Part shown: positions 27,156 through 35,506 of the stretch, piece by piece
How positions within the stretch are numbered: position 1 is the stretch's first letter
Layout: each line of letters begins with the position of its first letter
DNA from: Acinetobacter puyangensis
GTDB lineage: Bacteria; Pseudomonadota; Gammaproteobacteria; Pseudomonadales; Moraxellaceae
Assembly (NCBI RefSeq): GCF_900096995.1
Contig: NZ_OANT01000001.1
Span: forward strand, 248,001-312,000
DNA length: 64,000 nucleotides
Direction: 5' to 3'
Made by a program: the position numbers and the translations under genes
Notes under the pieces: generated by a model
The model's input: only the letters and a program-made list of their open reading frames with translations
Database searches by the model: none
What the model was told of the DNA's origin: nothing

Positions 27156-27524
27156 ATGGGGCAGTTTATTCCAATGGCACAATGTGTTGCACAGGAAGCA
27201 GATAAACTAGAATTTAAAGCGACAGTAAGCAAGGAATTATTAGCCTTTGAAGGGCATTTTCCAGAATTTGCAGTGTTCCCCGGTGTGGCGCAAATTGCCA
27301 TGGTTCAGCAAATTATTTCGCAATATTTTGCCAGTCTCGGTGTCATTCAACGAATAGAACAGTTGCGGTTTCAAAACTTTATTCTACCGGATCAAGAGAT
27401 TTTTATTGTGCTGGAACAAACAGAAAAATCCATGAACTTTAAGCTTAGCAATGCTGCACAGGAAGTCGTTGCCAGTGGCCGCCTGTTTTTTAAAGATCAA
27501 CAGCCAAAAGATCAATCGCTATAA
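27156..27524 (+). CDS. ApeI-like hotdog dehydratase (stand-alone copy)
   Basis: This 122-residue single hotdog-fold protein has FEGHFPEFAVFPGVAQIAMVQQI, the GHFPxxxVxPGV pattern of beta-hydroxyacyl-ACP dehydratases. The closest relatives are the ApeI-type subunits of aryl polyene synthases, including the C-terminal domain of the ligase encoded at 30631-32292 (AGHFANFPVYPGVGQIGF). The ATG at 27156 behind AGGA is preferred to an upstream GTG at 27084 that overlaps the candidate operator. The ApeP-like gene follows 10 bp later, so the two probably form a heterodimeric dehydratase separate from the main operon. Confidence 0.8.
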   Translation: MGQFIPMAQCVAQEADKLEFKATVSKELLAFEGHFPEFAVFPGVAQIAMVQQIISQYFASLGVIQRIEQLRFQNFILPDQEIFIVLEQTEKSMNFKLSNAAQEVVASGRLFFKDQQPKDQSL

Positions 27525-27534
27525 GGAATAACTC

Positions 27535-27999
27535 ATGCAACTTTCCGATCTCCCTTGTCATGCTGAATACTATATTCCACATCGTGCCCCTATGCTATTG
27601 CTTGATGAATTGGTGGAAGTCAAAGACAATGGCTGTATTGCCAAAGTCACCATTCGTGCTGATATGCCATTTATCGAGTCGCAGGGTTTACCAAGCTGGG
27701 TGGCGATTGAAATTATGGCACAAACCATTGCTATGTTTGGTGGTGTACAGGAGCGACTGAAAGGCAACAAGCCAAAACTTGGCTTTTTACTGGGTTCAAA
27801 ACGCTTTGAGATGGCACAGGATTATTTTGCCGTCGGTGAAGAGCTACTGGTTGAAATCTCTTTACAATTTTTAAATCGTCATCAAATCGGTATTTTTGAT
27901 TGTCATATTCAGACCGAAACGGGGCGTACCGTTGCAACCATATTGGTCTCGCAGCCAGATAATGTTGAGAGTGTTTTAGCAGTATCTCAGGCTTCCTGA
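27535..27999 (+). CDS. ApeP-like hotdog dehydratase (first copy)
   Basis: This 154-residue hotdog-fold protein has IPHRAPMLLLDELVE, ESQGLPSWVAIEIMAQTIAMFGGV and PKLGFLLGSKRFEMAQDYF, the pattern of the ApeP/FabZ-like dehydratase subunit. In characterised systems ApeI and ApeP form a heterodimer that dehydrates the 3-hydroxyacyl chain at each round of aryl polyene extension. A second ApeP-like protein is encoded at 42028-42468 and shares IPHxxPMxxxDELL, GLPxWxAIExMAQTI and GFLLGxxK. The gene pairs with the upstream ApeI-like gene. Confidence 0.82.
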   Translation: MQLSDLPCHAEYYIPHRAPMLLLDELVEVKDNGCIAKVTIRADMPFIESQGLPSWVAIEIMAQTIAMFGGVQERLKGNKPKLGFLLGSKRFEMAQDYFAVGEELLVEISLQFLNRHQIGIFDCHIQTETGRTVATILVSQPDNVESVLAVSQAS

Positions 28000-28033
28000 A
28001 AGATTGTTGTCTGATCAAGACAGTATTTATGTT

Positions 28034-28062
28034 TTGAAAGCTAAAACAACAGTTGTTATAAT
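28034..28062 (+). promoter_or_regulatory. Sigma-70 promoter of the main aryl polyene operon
   Basis: TTGAAA (28034-28039) and TATAAT (28057-28062) are separated by 17 bp, a near-consensus promoter. It lies 69 bp before the first gene of the operon. Confidence 0.8.
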
Positions 28063-28063
28063 C

Positions 28064-28079
28064 TGCGAAATTTTTCGCA
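28064..28079. promoter_or_regulatory. Candidate operator at the aryl polyene promoter
   Basis: TGCGAAATTTTTCGCA is a perfect 7-bp inverted repeat with a 2-bp centre. It covers the predicted start site just downstream of TATAAT, a typical position for a repressor. No T-run follows, so it is unlikely to be a terminator of the upstream gene. Confidence 0.55.
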
Positions 28080-28131
28080 TTGAAGTGATAAATGTTGGTC
28101 ATTTATGCGATTTATTGCGTGGATATCTGCA

Positions 28132-28779
28132 ATGTATAAATGCCGTATTTCTCATTTACAATTTTTTAGTGACTATAGGGATTTGAAAACGCTGGAACAT
28201 ATTCCAGCCATACAACGTCGCCGCTTATCTTCGCTTGCTAAACTTGCATTGCATGCGGCTCGTAGCTGTCTTTTATCTCTGGATACCTCCGTTGATTATA
28301 TTGTGTGGAGTTCTCGTTATGGCGATGAAAAGAAAACAGTCAGTATTTTAAACGATATAGCAGAAAGCCAAGCCATTTCTCCCACACAGTTTTCTACTTC
28401 CGTGCATAATGCGATTGCAGGTTTATATTCGATTTTATTTCAGGATGACACGCCCTCAGTTAGTTTGAGTAGTCATGCCAGCTATGTCTGGCAGGATTGT
28501 GTTTTGGATGCTTATGCTTTTTTAACATCACAGCAAAAGCAGCAAGTCCTCGTGGTGTACTATGATGAATCTTTGCCTGAGATTTATCAGGATTCGCTTG
28601 TGGTTGCACAACCGATTGCAATGGCTGCGATCATTTCTTTGGCACACCCAAATGTTGATATTCAGCCTATAAATGAAACAATGATAGAAAATTCACTACA
28701 AATAGAAGCTTTTAGACAATTTTGGCACAGTGATCAGATGGTTTGGCAGAGTAATTCATGGGTCTGGAAAAAATGTTAA
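28132..28779 (+). CDS. Ketosynthase chain-length-factor-like protein (ApeC-like)
   Basis: This 215-residue protein corresponds to a truncated ketosynthase (Ketoacyl-synt_2 type). It has IQRRRLSSLAKLALHAAR, IVWSSRYGDEKKTVSIL, TQFSTSVHNAIAGLYSIL and LVVYYDESLPEIY, and lacks the catalytic Cys-His-His set. In aryl polyene systems this subunit pairs with the active ketosynthase ApeO as a chain-length factor. The ATG at 28132 behind TGGA is preferred to the ATG at 28105. The 3' end overlaps the next gene by 22 bases. It opens the main operon. Confidence 0.8.
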   Translation: MYKCRISHLQFFSDYRDLKTLEHIPAIQRRRLSSLAKLALHAARSCLLSLDTSVDYIVWSSRYGDEKKTVSILNDIAESQAISPTQFSTSVHNAIAGLYSILFQDDTPSVSLSSHASYVWQDCVLDAYAFLTSQQKQQVLVVYYDESLPEIYQDSLVVAQPIAMAAIISLAHPNVDIQPINETMIENSLQIEAFRQFWHSDQMVWQSNSWVWKKC

Positions 28780-29555
28780 CAAGAAAAATAAATTATTATT
28801 GGCGTGTCGCTGCGACAGGTTTTAGCTTTGCCACTTTTGGTGCAGGGGGATTATTAATTGCTGTGGTCATTTCACCGACAGTCAAATTGCTAAAACGTCA
28901 GCCTGAACAACAACATCAATTGGCACAAAAAATCATTAAACATAGTTTTAAAGGCTTTGTTGATATGATGAAGGCTTTGGGGATTATGACGTATGACGTT
29001 GAAGGTATTGAAAAACTAGAAAATAGTTATGGTGAACTGGTGATTGCCAATCATCCCACCTTGATTGATGTGGTGTTGTTAATTGGGTTGATGCCACAAG
29101 CCAATTGTGTGGTAAAACAGGCATTATGGTCTAATCTCTTTACCCGTGGACCAGTACAAAGTGCAGGTTATATTTTAAATTTAGGTTCTGAACAATTTAT
29201 TCAGTCTTGTGTATCCAAGTTATTACAATGCAATGCTGCATCATTGGTCATTTTCCCTGAAGGAACACGAACACTTAAGGGCAGAAAATTGAATGATTTT
29301 CAGCGTGGTGCAGCAAATATTGCATTAAGGGCAAAAGTACCGATCCGACCTGTCAGCATACGTTGTACACCTTCAACTTTAACCAAAAATGAAAAGTGGT
29401 ATCATATTCCAGATCGGCCATTTCATATTGAAATTAAGGTGCTGGATGCTTTAAATATTGATGAAATATTACCTCAGACTGAGGTCAATCCTAAAAATGT
29501 CAGACAGTTAAATGTCTGGTTATATGACTTTTTTGATAAAGAGCTGTCTAAATGA
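28758..29555 (+). CDS. PlsC-type lysophospholipid acyltransferase (ApeD-like)
   Basis: This 265-residue protein has an N-terminal membrane segment (about residues 18-40) and the acyltransferase motifs NHPTLIDVVLL (HX4D), FPEGTRTLKGRKL and VPIRPVSIR. It belongs to the 1-acylglycerol-3-phosphate acyltransferase superfamily. In this cluster it probably helps attach the polyene or a fatty acyl chain to the lipid anchor. Its TGA overlaps the ATG of the first ACP gene. Confidence 0.85.
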   Translation: MGLEKMLTRKINYYWRVAATGFSFATFGAGGLLIAVVISPTVKLLKRQPEQQHQLAQKIIKHSFKGFVDMMKALGIMTYDVEGIEKLENSYGELVIANHPTLIDVVLLIGLMPQANCVVKQALWSNLFTRGPVQSAGYILNLGSEQFIQSCVSKLLQCNAASLVIFPEGTRTLKGRKLNDFQRGAANIALRAKVPIRPVSIRCTPSTLTKNEKWYHIPDRPFHIEIKVLDALNIDEILPQTEVNPKNVRQLNVWLYDFFDKELSK

Positions 29556-29812
29556 GCAACTTGATAAATGAAATTAAACACATGATCATTGATGTGCTGG
29601 TATTAGAAGATATCAGTATTGATGATATTGATAATGATGCACCTTTATTTGGTGACGGTTTGGGGTTGGATTCAATTGATGCGTTAGAATTGGGGGTCGC
29701 ATTAAAAAAGCGTTATCACATTCAATTAAATGCTGAATCAGAAGAAACAAAACAACATTTTAGATCGATTAATAGCCTGGTTGCTTTGGTACAATCCCAA
29801 CAATCCGTTTAA
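29552..29812 (+). CDS. Acyl carrier protein 1
   Basis: This 86-residue ACP has its phosphopantetheine serine in GLGLDSIDALELG (about residue 39). Acidic helices flank it, as in the family. It is one of two adjacent ACPs in the cluster, matching the ApeE/ApeF pair. The start overlaps the upstream TGA by four bases and the stop touches the next ATG. Confidence 0.92.
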   Translation: MSNLINEIKHMIIDVLVLEDISIDDIDNDAPLFGDGLGLDSIDALELGVALKKRYHIQLNAESEETKQHFRSINSLVALVQSQQSV

Positions 29813-30081
29813 TGCTGAACAGTGAGAACATGATGGCAACACAACAAGAAATCTTAAACCAGCTACGGGACTGGATGGAAGAGTTATTTGAGATTGATCC
29901 TGCAAAAGTACAGATGGAAGCCCATCTTTATAATGATCTGGATATTGACAGTATTGATGCAGTCGATTTAATTGTCAAAATTCGGGCATTAACTGGACAG
30001 CAAATTAAACCCGAGGATTTTAAATCGGTACGAACCATTGCAGATGTGGTGGTTGTCATCGAAAAAATGCAGATCAATTAA
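29812..30081 (+). CDS. Acyl carrier protein 2
   Basis: This 89-residue ACP has its phosphopantetheine serine in LDIDSIDAVDLIVKI. The true start may be ATG 29830 or 29833, behind GTGAGAAC, giving about 82 residues and a better fit to the family. It is the second member of the ACP pair that carries starter and growing polyene chains. Confidence 0.9.
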   Translation: MLNSENMMATQQEILNQLRDWMEELFEIDPAKVQMEAHLYNDLDIDSIDAVDLIVKIRALTGQQIKPEDFKSVRTIADVVVVIEKMQIN

Positions 30082-30085
30082 AATC

Positions 30086-30634
30086 ATGCGTAAGCCTCTG
30101 GCTGCATTGGTGACGCTGTTAATGGTGTTCTATCCATTTGCTGTGCTATGGGCATTGCGTTATGAAAAATTACTCTGGATCAGTTTTGTGTTAATTTTTG
30201 CTGCTGTATTGCGTTATTTGTTGCAGCCAAATCGCTTATTTTTACCTTTAACAGCATTGGCACTGCTTTGTGGTGGATTAAGTCTGCTATTACAAAATGA
30301 TTATGGGCTTAAGTTTTATCCTGTGTTGATGAATTTAGGTACATGTATCATTTTTGCTTATACGCTGTATTCACCACCGTCAATGATTGAACGCTTTGCA
30401 CGACTGCATCAGCCTGATTTACCCGAATCGGGTGTACAGTGGACCAGAAAAGTCACGCAGGTATGGTGTGTGTTTTTATTGCTGAATGCGATAATTGCAT
30501 TAATGACTGTATTATTTTTTAGTACCCAGATTTGGGCAATTTATAATGGTTTTATTTCTTATCTTTTAATGGGGGCATTGCTGCTTGCTGAATTTATACT
30601 CCGTAAGCGGCATCAGGCGAAACAGATGCGATGA
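30086..30634 (+). CDS. Integral membrane protein of the aryl polyene cluster (ApeG-like)
   Basis: This 182-residue protein has about five hydrophobic helices and resembles the small conserved membrane protein (COG4648-like) found in aryl polyene operons. Function is unknown. The ATG at 30086 after the ACP stop is preferred to an upstream in-frame codon inside the ACP gene. It overlaps the ligase gene by four bases. Confidence 0.78.
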   Translation: MRKPLAALVTLLMVFYPFAVLWALRYEKLLWISFVLIFAAVLRYLLQPNRLFLPLTALALLCGGLSLLLQNDYGLKFYPVLMNLGTCIIFAYTLYSPPSMIERFARLHQPDLPESGVQWTRKVTQVWCVFLLLNAIIALMTVLFFSTQIWAIYNGFISYLLMGALLLAEFILRKRHQAKQMR

Positions 30635-32292
30635 AAACTTGGGCATTTCAACACTTTTTATTTTCTAAACAGATTTTGCTGATAGAGGCAAATGCTAAAA
30701 GTCTAAGTTTTGCTGAATTTTGGCAGGGCGTAGCAGATCGAGCCTGTTATTTACAAACACAAAGCGCACCCCAGTTTGCATTGTGGACAGAAGACAGTTA
30801 TTTGTTTTTATCTTGGCTGTGGGCGGGCTTGATCGCAGAAAAAACCATAATTTTGCCACCGCATCGTATTGCACAACTGGAACAGCAGTTTTCTGAAAAA
30901 AATATTGTATTTATTGATGAAAAATATACAGTAACTCAGCAGGAAAAAACCATTAATACGCTGGTGACGGATTGGTCTAGGGTTTTACAGCAAGCACTGA
31001 TCTTTTTTACCTCAGGTTCAACAGGACAACCCAAGCAAATTCCACGTACTTTACAACAGCTATTAACTGAAGTCGTGGTTTTACAGGATCATTTTTCATT
31101 GTCTGAACCTTATTGCATGCTGGCAAGTGTCAGTCATCAACATATTTATGGCATATTATTTAAAGTATTATTGCCACTGATGTCGGGACAGGCATTTTAT
31201 CGGCAACAATTAGCGTATCCAGAACAAATTATTGCCGCACAACAACAGCTTAAAGCATTAAATCGACATCATTATTTAATTGCTAGTCCTGCCTTATTGA
31301 AACGCTGTATCGGGCAATTTGATTTTGCTGGCAGCCCATTGATTTTTTCTTCTGGCGGTAAGCTAGATGCTGGTATTCGGGCATATTATCCACAAACGAT
31401 TGTGGAAGTGTTTGGGAGTTCGGAAACTGGCGGTATTGCGACACAAACACAGGATCATACATCTTGGCAAAGTCTGGCAGATGTAGATATTCGGCTTGAT
31501 GATCAACAACAGTTATGGGTGAAAACTGCCCATGCTTATCAGCAAGATTGGATTGCCACAGGCGATGTTGCCAAGTTGGAGGCACATGGTTTTGAGCTAT
31601 TGGGGCGTAGTGATCGTATTATTAAACTCGAAGAAAAACGTTTAAGTCTGGATGCGATTGAATACAGTATTGAACAACTCTCTGCGGTACAGCAGTGTTA
31701 TGCTTTACTGACGCAACAGGGACAGCGTGAGCTGTTGTCAGTGGTCGTGGTGTTAAGTCCAGAGATGCGACAGCAATTGTTGGCGCTGGGTAAAAAAGCC
31801 ATTGTTGCTCAGTTAAAACAACAGTTATCCGGTCAGTTGGAAAGCATAGCCATGCCAAGACGCTGGCGTTTTATGTCACAGATTCCGCATAATGCACAAG
31901 GCAAAATTAGCCGAGCATTGATGCAAAGCTTATTTCAGCCTTTAGTCAGCCCTGTAGTTTTAACGCAACAGCAACAGGAAGAGCATTTTATTTATCAGCT
32001 GGAATTTTTGCCAGAGTTGGCATGTTTTGCTGGGCATTTTGCGAATTTTCCTGTGTATCCTGGTGTCGGGCAAATTGGTTTTTTGGTTAAATTTTCGCCA
32101 CAACTGTGGATGGATTTTGAGTTTTGCACAGGCTATGAACAGCTTAAATTTCAGGATTTGATCCGTCCTTATGATATCTTACAATTAAATTTGCAACGAC
32201 AGGATAATAAGGTAATTTTTCAGCTTGATCACGTCAGTGGTAAACGTGTGGCTTCAGGACGGTTGTTATTTAATTGCAAGGATAAAACATGA
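30631..32292 (+). CDS. AMP-dependent acyl ligase fused to an ApeI-like dehydratase domain
   Basis: This 553-residue protein has two parts. Residues 1 to about 435 are an ANL-type adenylating ligase with the P-loop-like FFTSGSTGQPKQIP, EVFGSSETGGI and the late ATGDVAKLE/LLGRSDRIIKLEEKRLS hinge; the C-terminal lysine is probably in AQGKISR. Residues about 448-553 are a hotdog domain with FAGHFANFPVYPGVGQIGF, homologous to the stand-alone protein encoded at 27156. The ligase should activate the aromatic starter acid and load it on an ACP (the ApeH role). The fused domain would supply the ApeI subunit. Both junctions are 4-base overlaps. Confidence 0.87.
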   Translation: MKTWAFQHFLFSKQILLIEANAKSLSFAEFWQGVADRACYLQTQSAPQFALWTEDSYLFLSWLWAGLIAEKTIILPPHRIAQLEQQFSEKNIVFIDEKYTVTQQEKTINTLVTDWSRVLQQALIFFTSGSTGQPKQIPRTLQQLLTEVVVLQDHFSLSEPYCMLASVSHQHIYGILFKVLLPLMSGQAFYRQQLAYPEQIIAAQQQLKALNRHHYLIASPALLKRCIGQFDFAGSPLIFSSGGKLDAGIRAYYPQTIVEVFGSSETGGIATQTQDHTSWQSLADVDIRLDDQQQLWVKTAHAYQQDWIATGDVAKLEAHGFELLGRSDRIIKLEEKRLSLDAIEYSIEQLSAVQQCYALLTQQGQRELLSVVVVLSPEMRQQLLALGKKAIVAQLKQQLSGQLESIAMPRRWRFMSQIPHNAQGKISRALMQSLFQPLVSPVVLTQQQQEEHFIYQLEFLPELACFAGHFANFPVYPGVGQIGFLVKFSPQLWMDFEFCTGYEQLKFQDLIRPYDILQLNLQRQDNKVIFQLDHVSGKRVASGRLLFNCKDKT

Positions 32293-33023
32293 TCAACGCC
32301 TGTATTATCTTACCTGTTTATAATCATCCGCATTATTTATCCCGGCTTTTGTGCTACCTGCAACAATTTAAGTTGCCTGTTATTTTGGTCGATGATGGCA
32401 GTGATGTTGCCTGTAAATGTGTGATTGCGACACTACAACAACAATTTGATTTTACGTTATTACAACATGCAGAAAATCAAGGCAAAGGACAGGCGGTGAT
32501 GACAGCCATCCAGTATGCCGATCAACATGGGTTTAGTCATGCCTTGCAACTGGATGTAGATGGTCAGCATGATTGGCAGGATATTGCCAGATTTTTAGCA
32601 CTAGCAGAGCAAAATCCGCATGCGATGATTATTGGTAATCCTGTATTTGATGTGACTGTACCGAAAAAACGCTTATATGGTCGTTATATGACGCATGTCT
32701 GGGTGTGGATTAACGCCTTATCCTTGGAGATTAAGGACAGTATGTGTGGCTTTCGGGTTTATCCAGTTGCAGCAACGCATCAGGTGATTAAAAATCATTC
32801 TTTACAGCCACGTATGGGCTTTGATAGTGAGATACTAGTACGCTTAAGCTGGCAAGGGATGCGGTTTATTAATGTAAAAACCAAAGTGATTTATCCAGCC
32901 GATGGTATTTCACATTTTCAGCTATGGCGGGATAATTGGGGAATATCGAAAACCCATGCACGCTTGCTTGCAGGCATGTTGATACGATTTCCCCGTTTAT
33001 TAAAACGACGTTGGCAGGATTAA
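32289..33023 (+). CDS. Glycosyltransferase family 2 protein
   Basis: This 244-residue GT-A protein has IILPVYNHPHYLSRLL, the nucleotide-binding LVDDGSD, and LQLDVDGQHDWQDI (DxD). SMCGFRVYP and MGFDSEILVRLSWQG match the dolichyl-phosphate-mannose-synthase-like group in aryl polyene clusters. No C-terminal membrane segments are present. In several other clusters this domain is fused to an acyltransferase; here the two are adjacent separate genes. Confidence 0.87.
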   Translation: MINACIILPVYNHPHYLSRLLCYLQQFKLPVILVDDGSDVACKCVIATLQQQFDFTLLQHAENQGKGQAVMTAIQYADQHGFSHALQLDVDGQHDWQDIARFLALAEQNPHAMIIGNPVFDVTVPKKRLYGRYMTHVWVWINALSLEIKDSMCGFRVYPVAATHQVIKNHSLQPRMGFDSEILVRLSWQGMRFINVKTKVIYPADGISHFQLWRDNWGISKTHARLLAGMLIRFPRLLKRRWQD

Positions 33024-33025
33024 CT

Positions 33026-33979
33026 ATGTCAACCTCCCCATTGCAACCGAAACGCTGGGATCAGCAACAGGAAAAAGGTAGCTTCTTTGTGTTGCGTGTG
33101 ATGCTGTGGCTATATCGTTATGGTGGTCGTGGTATCTTCGTGTTTATTCTGAGTTTGGTCATTTGGTGGTATTGGCTATTTGCACAGACTGCACGAAAAA
33201 ATTCTTTGGATTATTTAACCCGATTACATGCTTTTGCTCAAGCACAATCTCCATTTGATATGCCACCTACAATGTTCAATAGTTATCAGCATTTACGTAG
33301 TTTTGGCATGAGTATTCTGGATAAAATGGCGGGCTGGCTTGGTGATGTTCCAGAGCAGGAATTACAACTGTTTGGACATGAGCATTTTCGCCAGTATTAC
33401 CAGAAAGGGGCGATTCTTCTGGTATCACATTTTGGCAATATTGAGTTGTTGCGTGCGGTGAAATCCGATCATGTTCAGGTGGTGAATGTACTGGTTTATC
33501 GTAAACATGCTCAACAATTCAATGCTTTTCTCCAGAGTATTAACCCCAAGGCGGCGGTACGTTTAATTTCTGTTGATGAAATCGGGGTAGATACTGCCTT
33601 GTTATTACAGCAACGGTTAGATGCAGGTGAGTGGATTGTGATTGCAGCGGACCGTATTCCTGTGAAATCCAATCGGCAACAAGTGATAGATTTTCTGGGT
33701 TCTCCAGCGGCATGGCCCGAGGGTGCATGGTTAATAGCACATCTACTGCAAGCACCTGTATTGGCAGTATTTTGTTATCCAGTACAACAAAAAATTCAGG
33801 TACATATTCATTTAATCAGTGCGAATTTATTATTGCCACGTCAACAGCGACAGCAGCGTTTAGCTGAGTATATGCAGCAATATGTCGCATTAGTACAACA
33901 GCATTGTCTGGCAGCACCATATCAATGGTTTAATTTTTATCCGTTTTGGGGGACATCATGTCAAGATCAGAAGCTGTAA
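33026..33979 (+). CDS. LpxL-like acyltransferase of the aryl polyene cluster
   Basis: This 317-residue protein of the HtrB/LpxL superfamily has one N-terminal membrane helix (about residues 36-54) and the sequence LLVSHFGNIELLRAV, where the HX4 position carries E rather than D. Later motifs are IAADRIPV and FLGSPAAWPEGAW. It probably acylates the sugar-lipid anchor made by the adjacent glycosyltransferase. The ATG at 33026, 2 bases after the upstream stop, is the likely start; the longer frame runs into the preceding gene. Confidence 0.83.
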   Translation: MSTSPLQPKRWDQQQEKGSFFVLRVMLWLYRYGGRGIFVFILSLVIWWYWLFAQTARKNSLDYLTRLHAFAQAQSPFDMPPTMFNSYQHLRSFGMSILDKMAGWLGDVPEQELQLFGHEHFRQYYQKGAILLVSHFGNIELLRAVKSDHVQVVNVLVYRKHAQQFNAFLQSINPKAAVRLISVDEIGVDTALLLQQRLDAGEWIVIAADRIPVKSNRQQVIDFLGSPAAWPEGAWLIAHLLQAPVLAVFCYPVQQKIQVHIHLISANLLLPRQQRQQRLAEYMQQYVALVQQHCLAAPYQWFNFYPFWGTSCQDQKL

Positions 33980-35502
33980 TCACTATTGGTCAGCAACCAT
34001 TGTCGATTGAACAGGTGATTGCGATTGCGCAGCAGCATGTCCCTGTTGCTTTACCCGAAGATGATGCATGGCAGCAAAGGATTCAGCGAGGTGCCGATTT
34101 TCTCGATCAATTGCTGGAAAAAGATGGGGTTATTTATGGCGTAACCACAGGTTATGGGGATTCTTGTCTGGTGTCTGTTCCTCGTCATCAGGTTGATGAA
34201 TTACCGATTCAATTATTGCGCTTTCATGGTTGTGGTCTGGGTGAAAATTTTGATCATGTCACGGCACGAGCGATTGTGGTAACGCGATTGGTGTCATTGG
34301 CACGAGGATTTTCTGGCGTGTCACTGGCATTGCTGCAACGGTTAGTCTGGTTACTAAATCATGATGTAATTCCAGTGATTCCAGCAGAAGGCTCAGTCGG
34401 TGCAAGTGGTGATTTAACCCCATTGTCCTATTTGGCTGCGGTGTTGATTGGTGAACGTGAGGTTTATTATCAGGGTAAAATACAGCCAACTGCACAGGTC
34501 TATCAGCAGTTGGGCGTGACTGCCTTAAAGTTACGTCCCAAGGAGGGGCTGGCATTGATGAATGGCACGGCGGTGATGACCGCTATTGCCTGTTTTGCTT
34601 TTGCCCGTGCCGAGCAGGTATCACGATTAAGTAGTTTGATTACTGCCGCTAATGTATTGGCATTACAGGGCAATCCTAGTCATTTTGATGCTGTTTTATT
34701 TGCTCAGAAGCCACATCAGGGACAGCAGCGTGTCGCGACATGGATTCGGGAGGCATTGCAGGCAGAAGTTCAGTCGCAGGCACAGTCACCACGTTTGCAG
34801 GATCGTTATTCCTTACGTTGTGCGCCACATGTGATTGGCGTGTTTGAGGATTCAAAAGTCTGGTTGCAACAGATGATTGAAAATGAACTCAATTCTTCCA
34901 ATGATAATCCTTTGATTGATCCAGAGGGTTTACGGGTATTACATGGCGGACATTTTTATGGTGGGCATATTGCACAGGCGATGGATAGCTTGAAAATTAT
35001 GCTGGCGAATTGTGCCGAGTTACTGGATCGGCAATTGGCGCAATTGGTTGATGATAAAATGAATCATGGTTTGCCACGTAATCTGACGGGTGCAAGTGCA
35101 GCACGCTTACCTTTAAATCATGGGTTTAAAGCGGTACAAATTGCGGTGTCGGCATGGACAGCCGAAGCGTTGAAACAAACATTGTCTGCTTCGATTTTTT
35201 CACGTTCTACTGAGTGTCATAATCAGGATAAAGTGAGTATGGGCACGATTGCGGCACGGGATGCCATTCGGGTTGCAGAATTAACTGAACAGGTGTTGGC
35301 AGCATGTTTATGTGCCAGTCGTCAGGCCTTGTATTTACGCTTTGGCGAGCAGGCGAACTATTCGGTCACCTTGCAACAATTGCTGGACTGGGTGGCACAG
35401 TCATTTGATTATGTCATCGAAGATCGTCCTTTACAGCCTGTATTGTATGTCTTGACACAACGGCTGCAACATCTTGAATGGCAACAACAATCAACAGGAT
35501 AA
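33958..35502 (+). CDS. Aromatic amino acid ammonia-lyase (HAL/PAL/TAL family)
   Basis: This 514-residue protein has the MIO-forming triad Ala-Ser-Gly at residues 149-151 (SVGASGDLTPLS) and catalytic Tyr60 in YGVTTGYG. NSSNDNPLID and the QDKVSMGTIAARDA segment are also present. The two residues that set substrate choice read F89-H90 (RFHGCG), which is neither the S-H of histidine lyases nor the H-L of tyrosine lyases. In this cluster it should deaminate Tyr or Phe to give the coumarate or cinnamate starter. The ATG at 33958 overlaps the acyltransferase gene by 22 bases. Confidence 0.9.
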   Translation: MSRSEAVITIGQQPLSIEQVIAIAQQHVPVALPEDDAWQQRIQRGADFLDQLLEKDGVIYGVTTGYGDSCLVSVPRHQVDELPIQLLRFHGCGLGENFDHVTARAIVVTRLVSLARGFSGVSLALLQRLVWLLNHDVIPVIPAEGSVGASGDLTPLSYLAAVLIGEREVYYQGKIQPTAQVYQQLGVTALKLRPKEGLALMNGTAVMTAIACFAFARAEQVSRLSSLITAANVLALQGNPSHFDAVLFAQKPHQGQQRVATWIREALQAEVQSQAQSPRLQDRYSLRCAPHVIGVFEDSKVWLQQMIENELNSSNDNPLIDPEGLRVLHGGHFYGGHIAQAMDSLKIMLANCAELLDRQLAQLVDDKMNHGLPRNLTGASAARLPLNHGFKAVQIAVSAWTAEALKQTLSASIFSRSTECHNQDKVSMGTIAARDAIRVAELTEQVLAACLCASRQALYLRFGEQANYSVTLQQLLDWVAQSFDYVIEDRPLQPVLYVLTQRLQHLEWQQQSTG

Positions 35503-35506
35503 TCCA

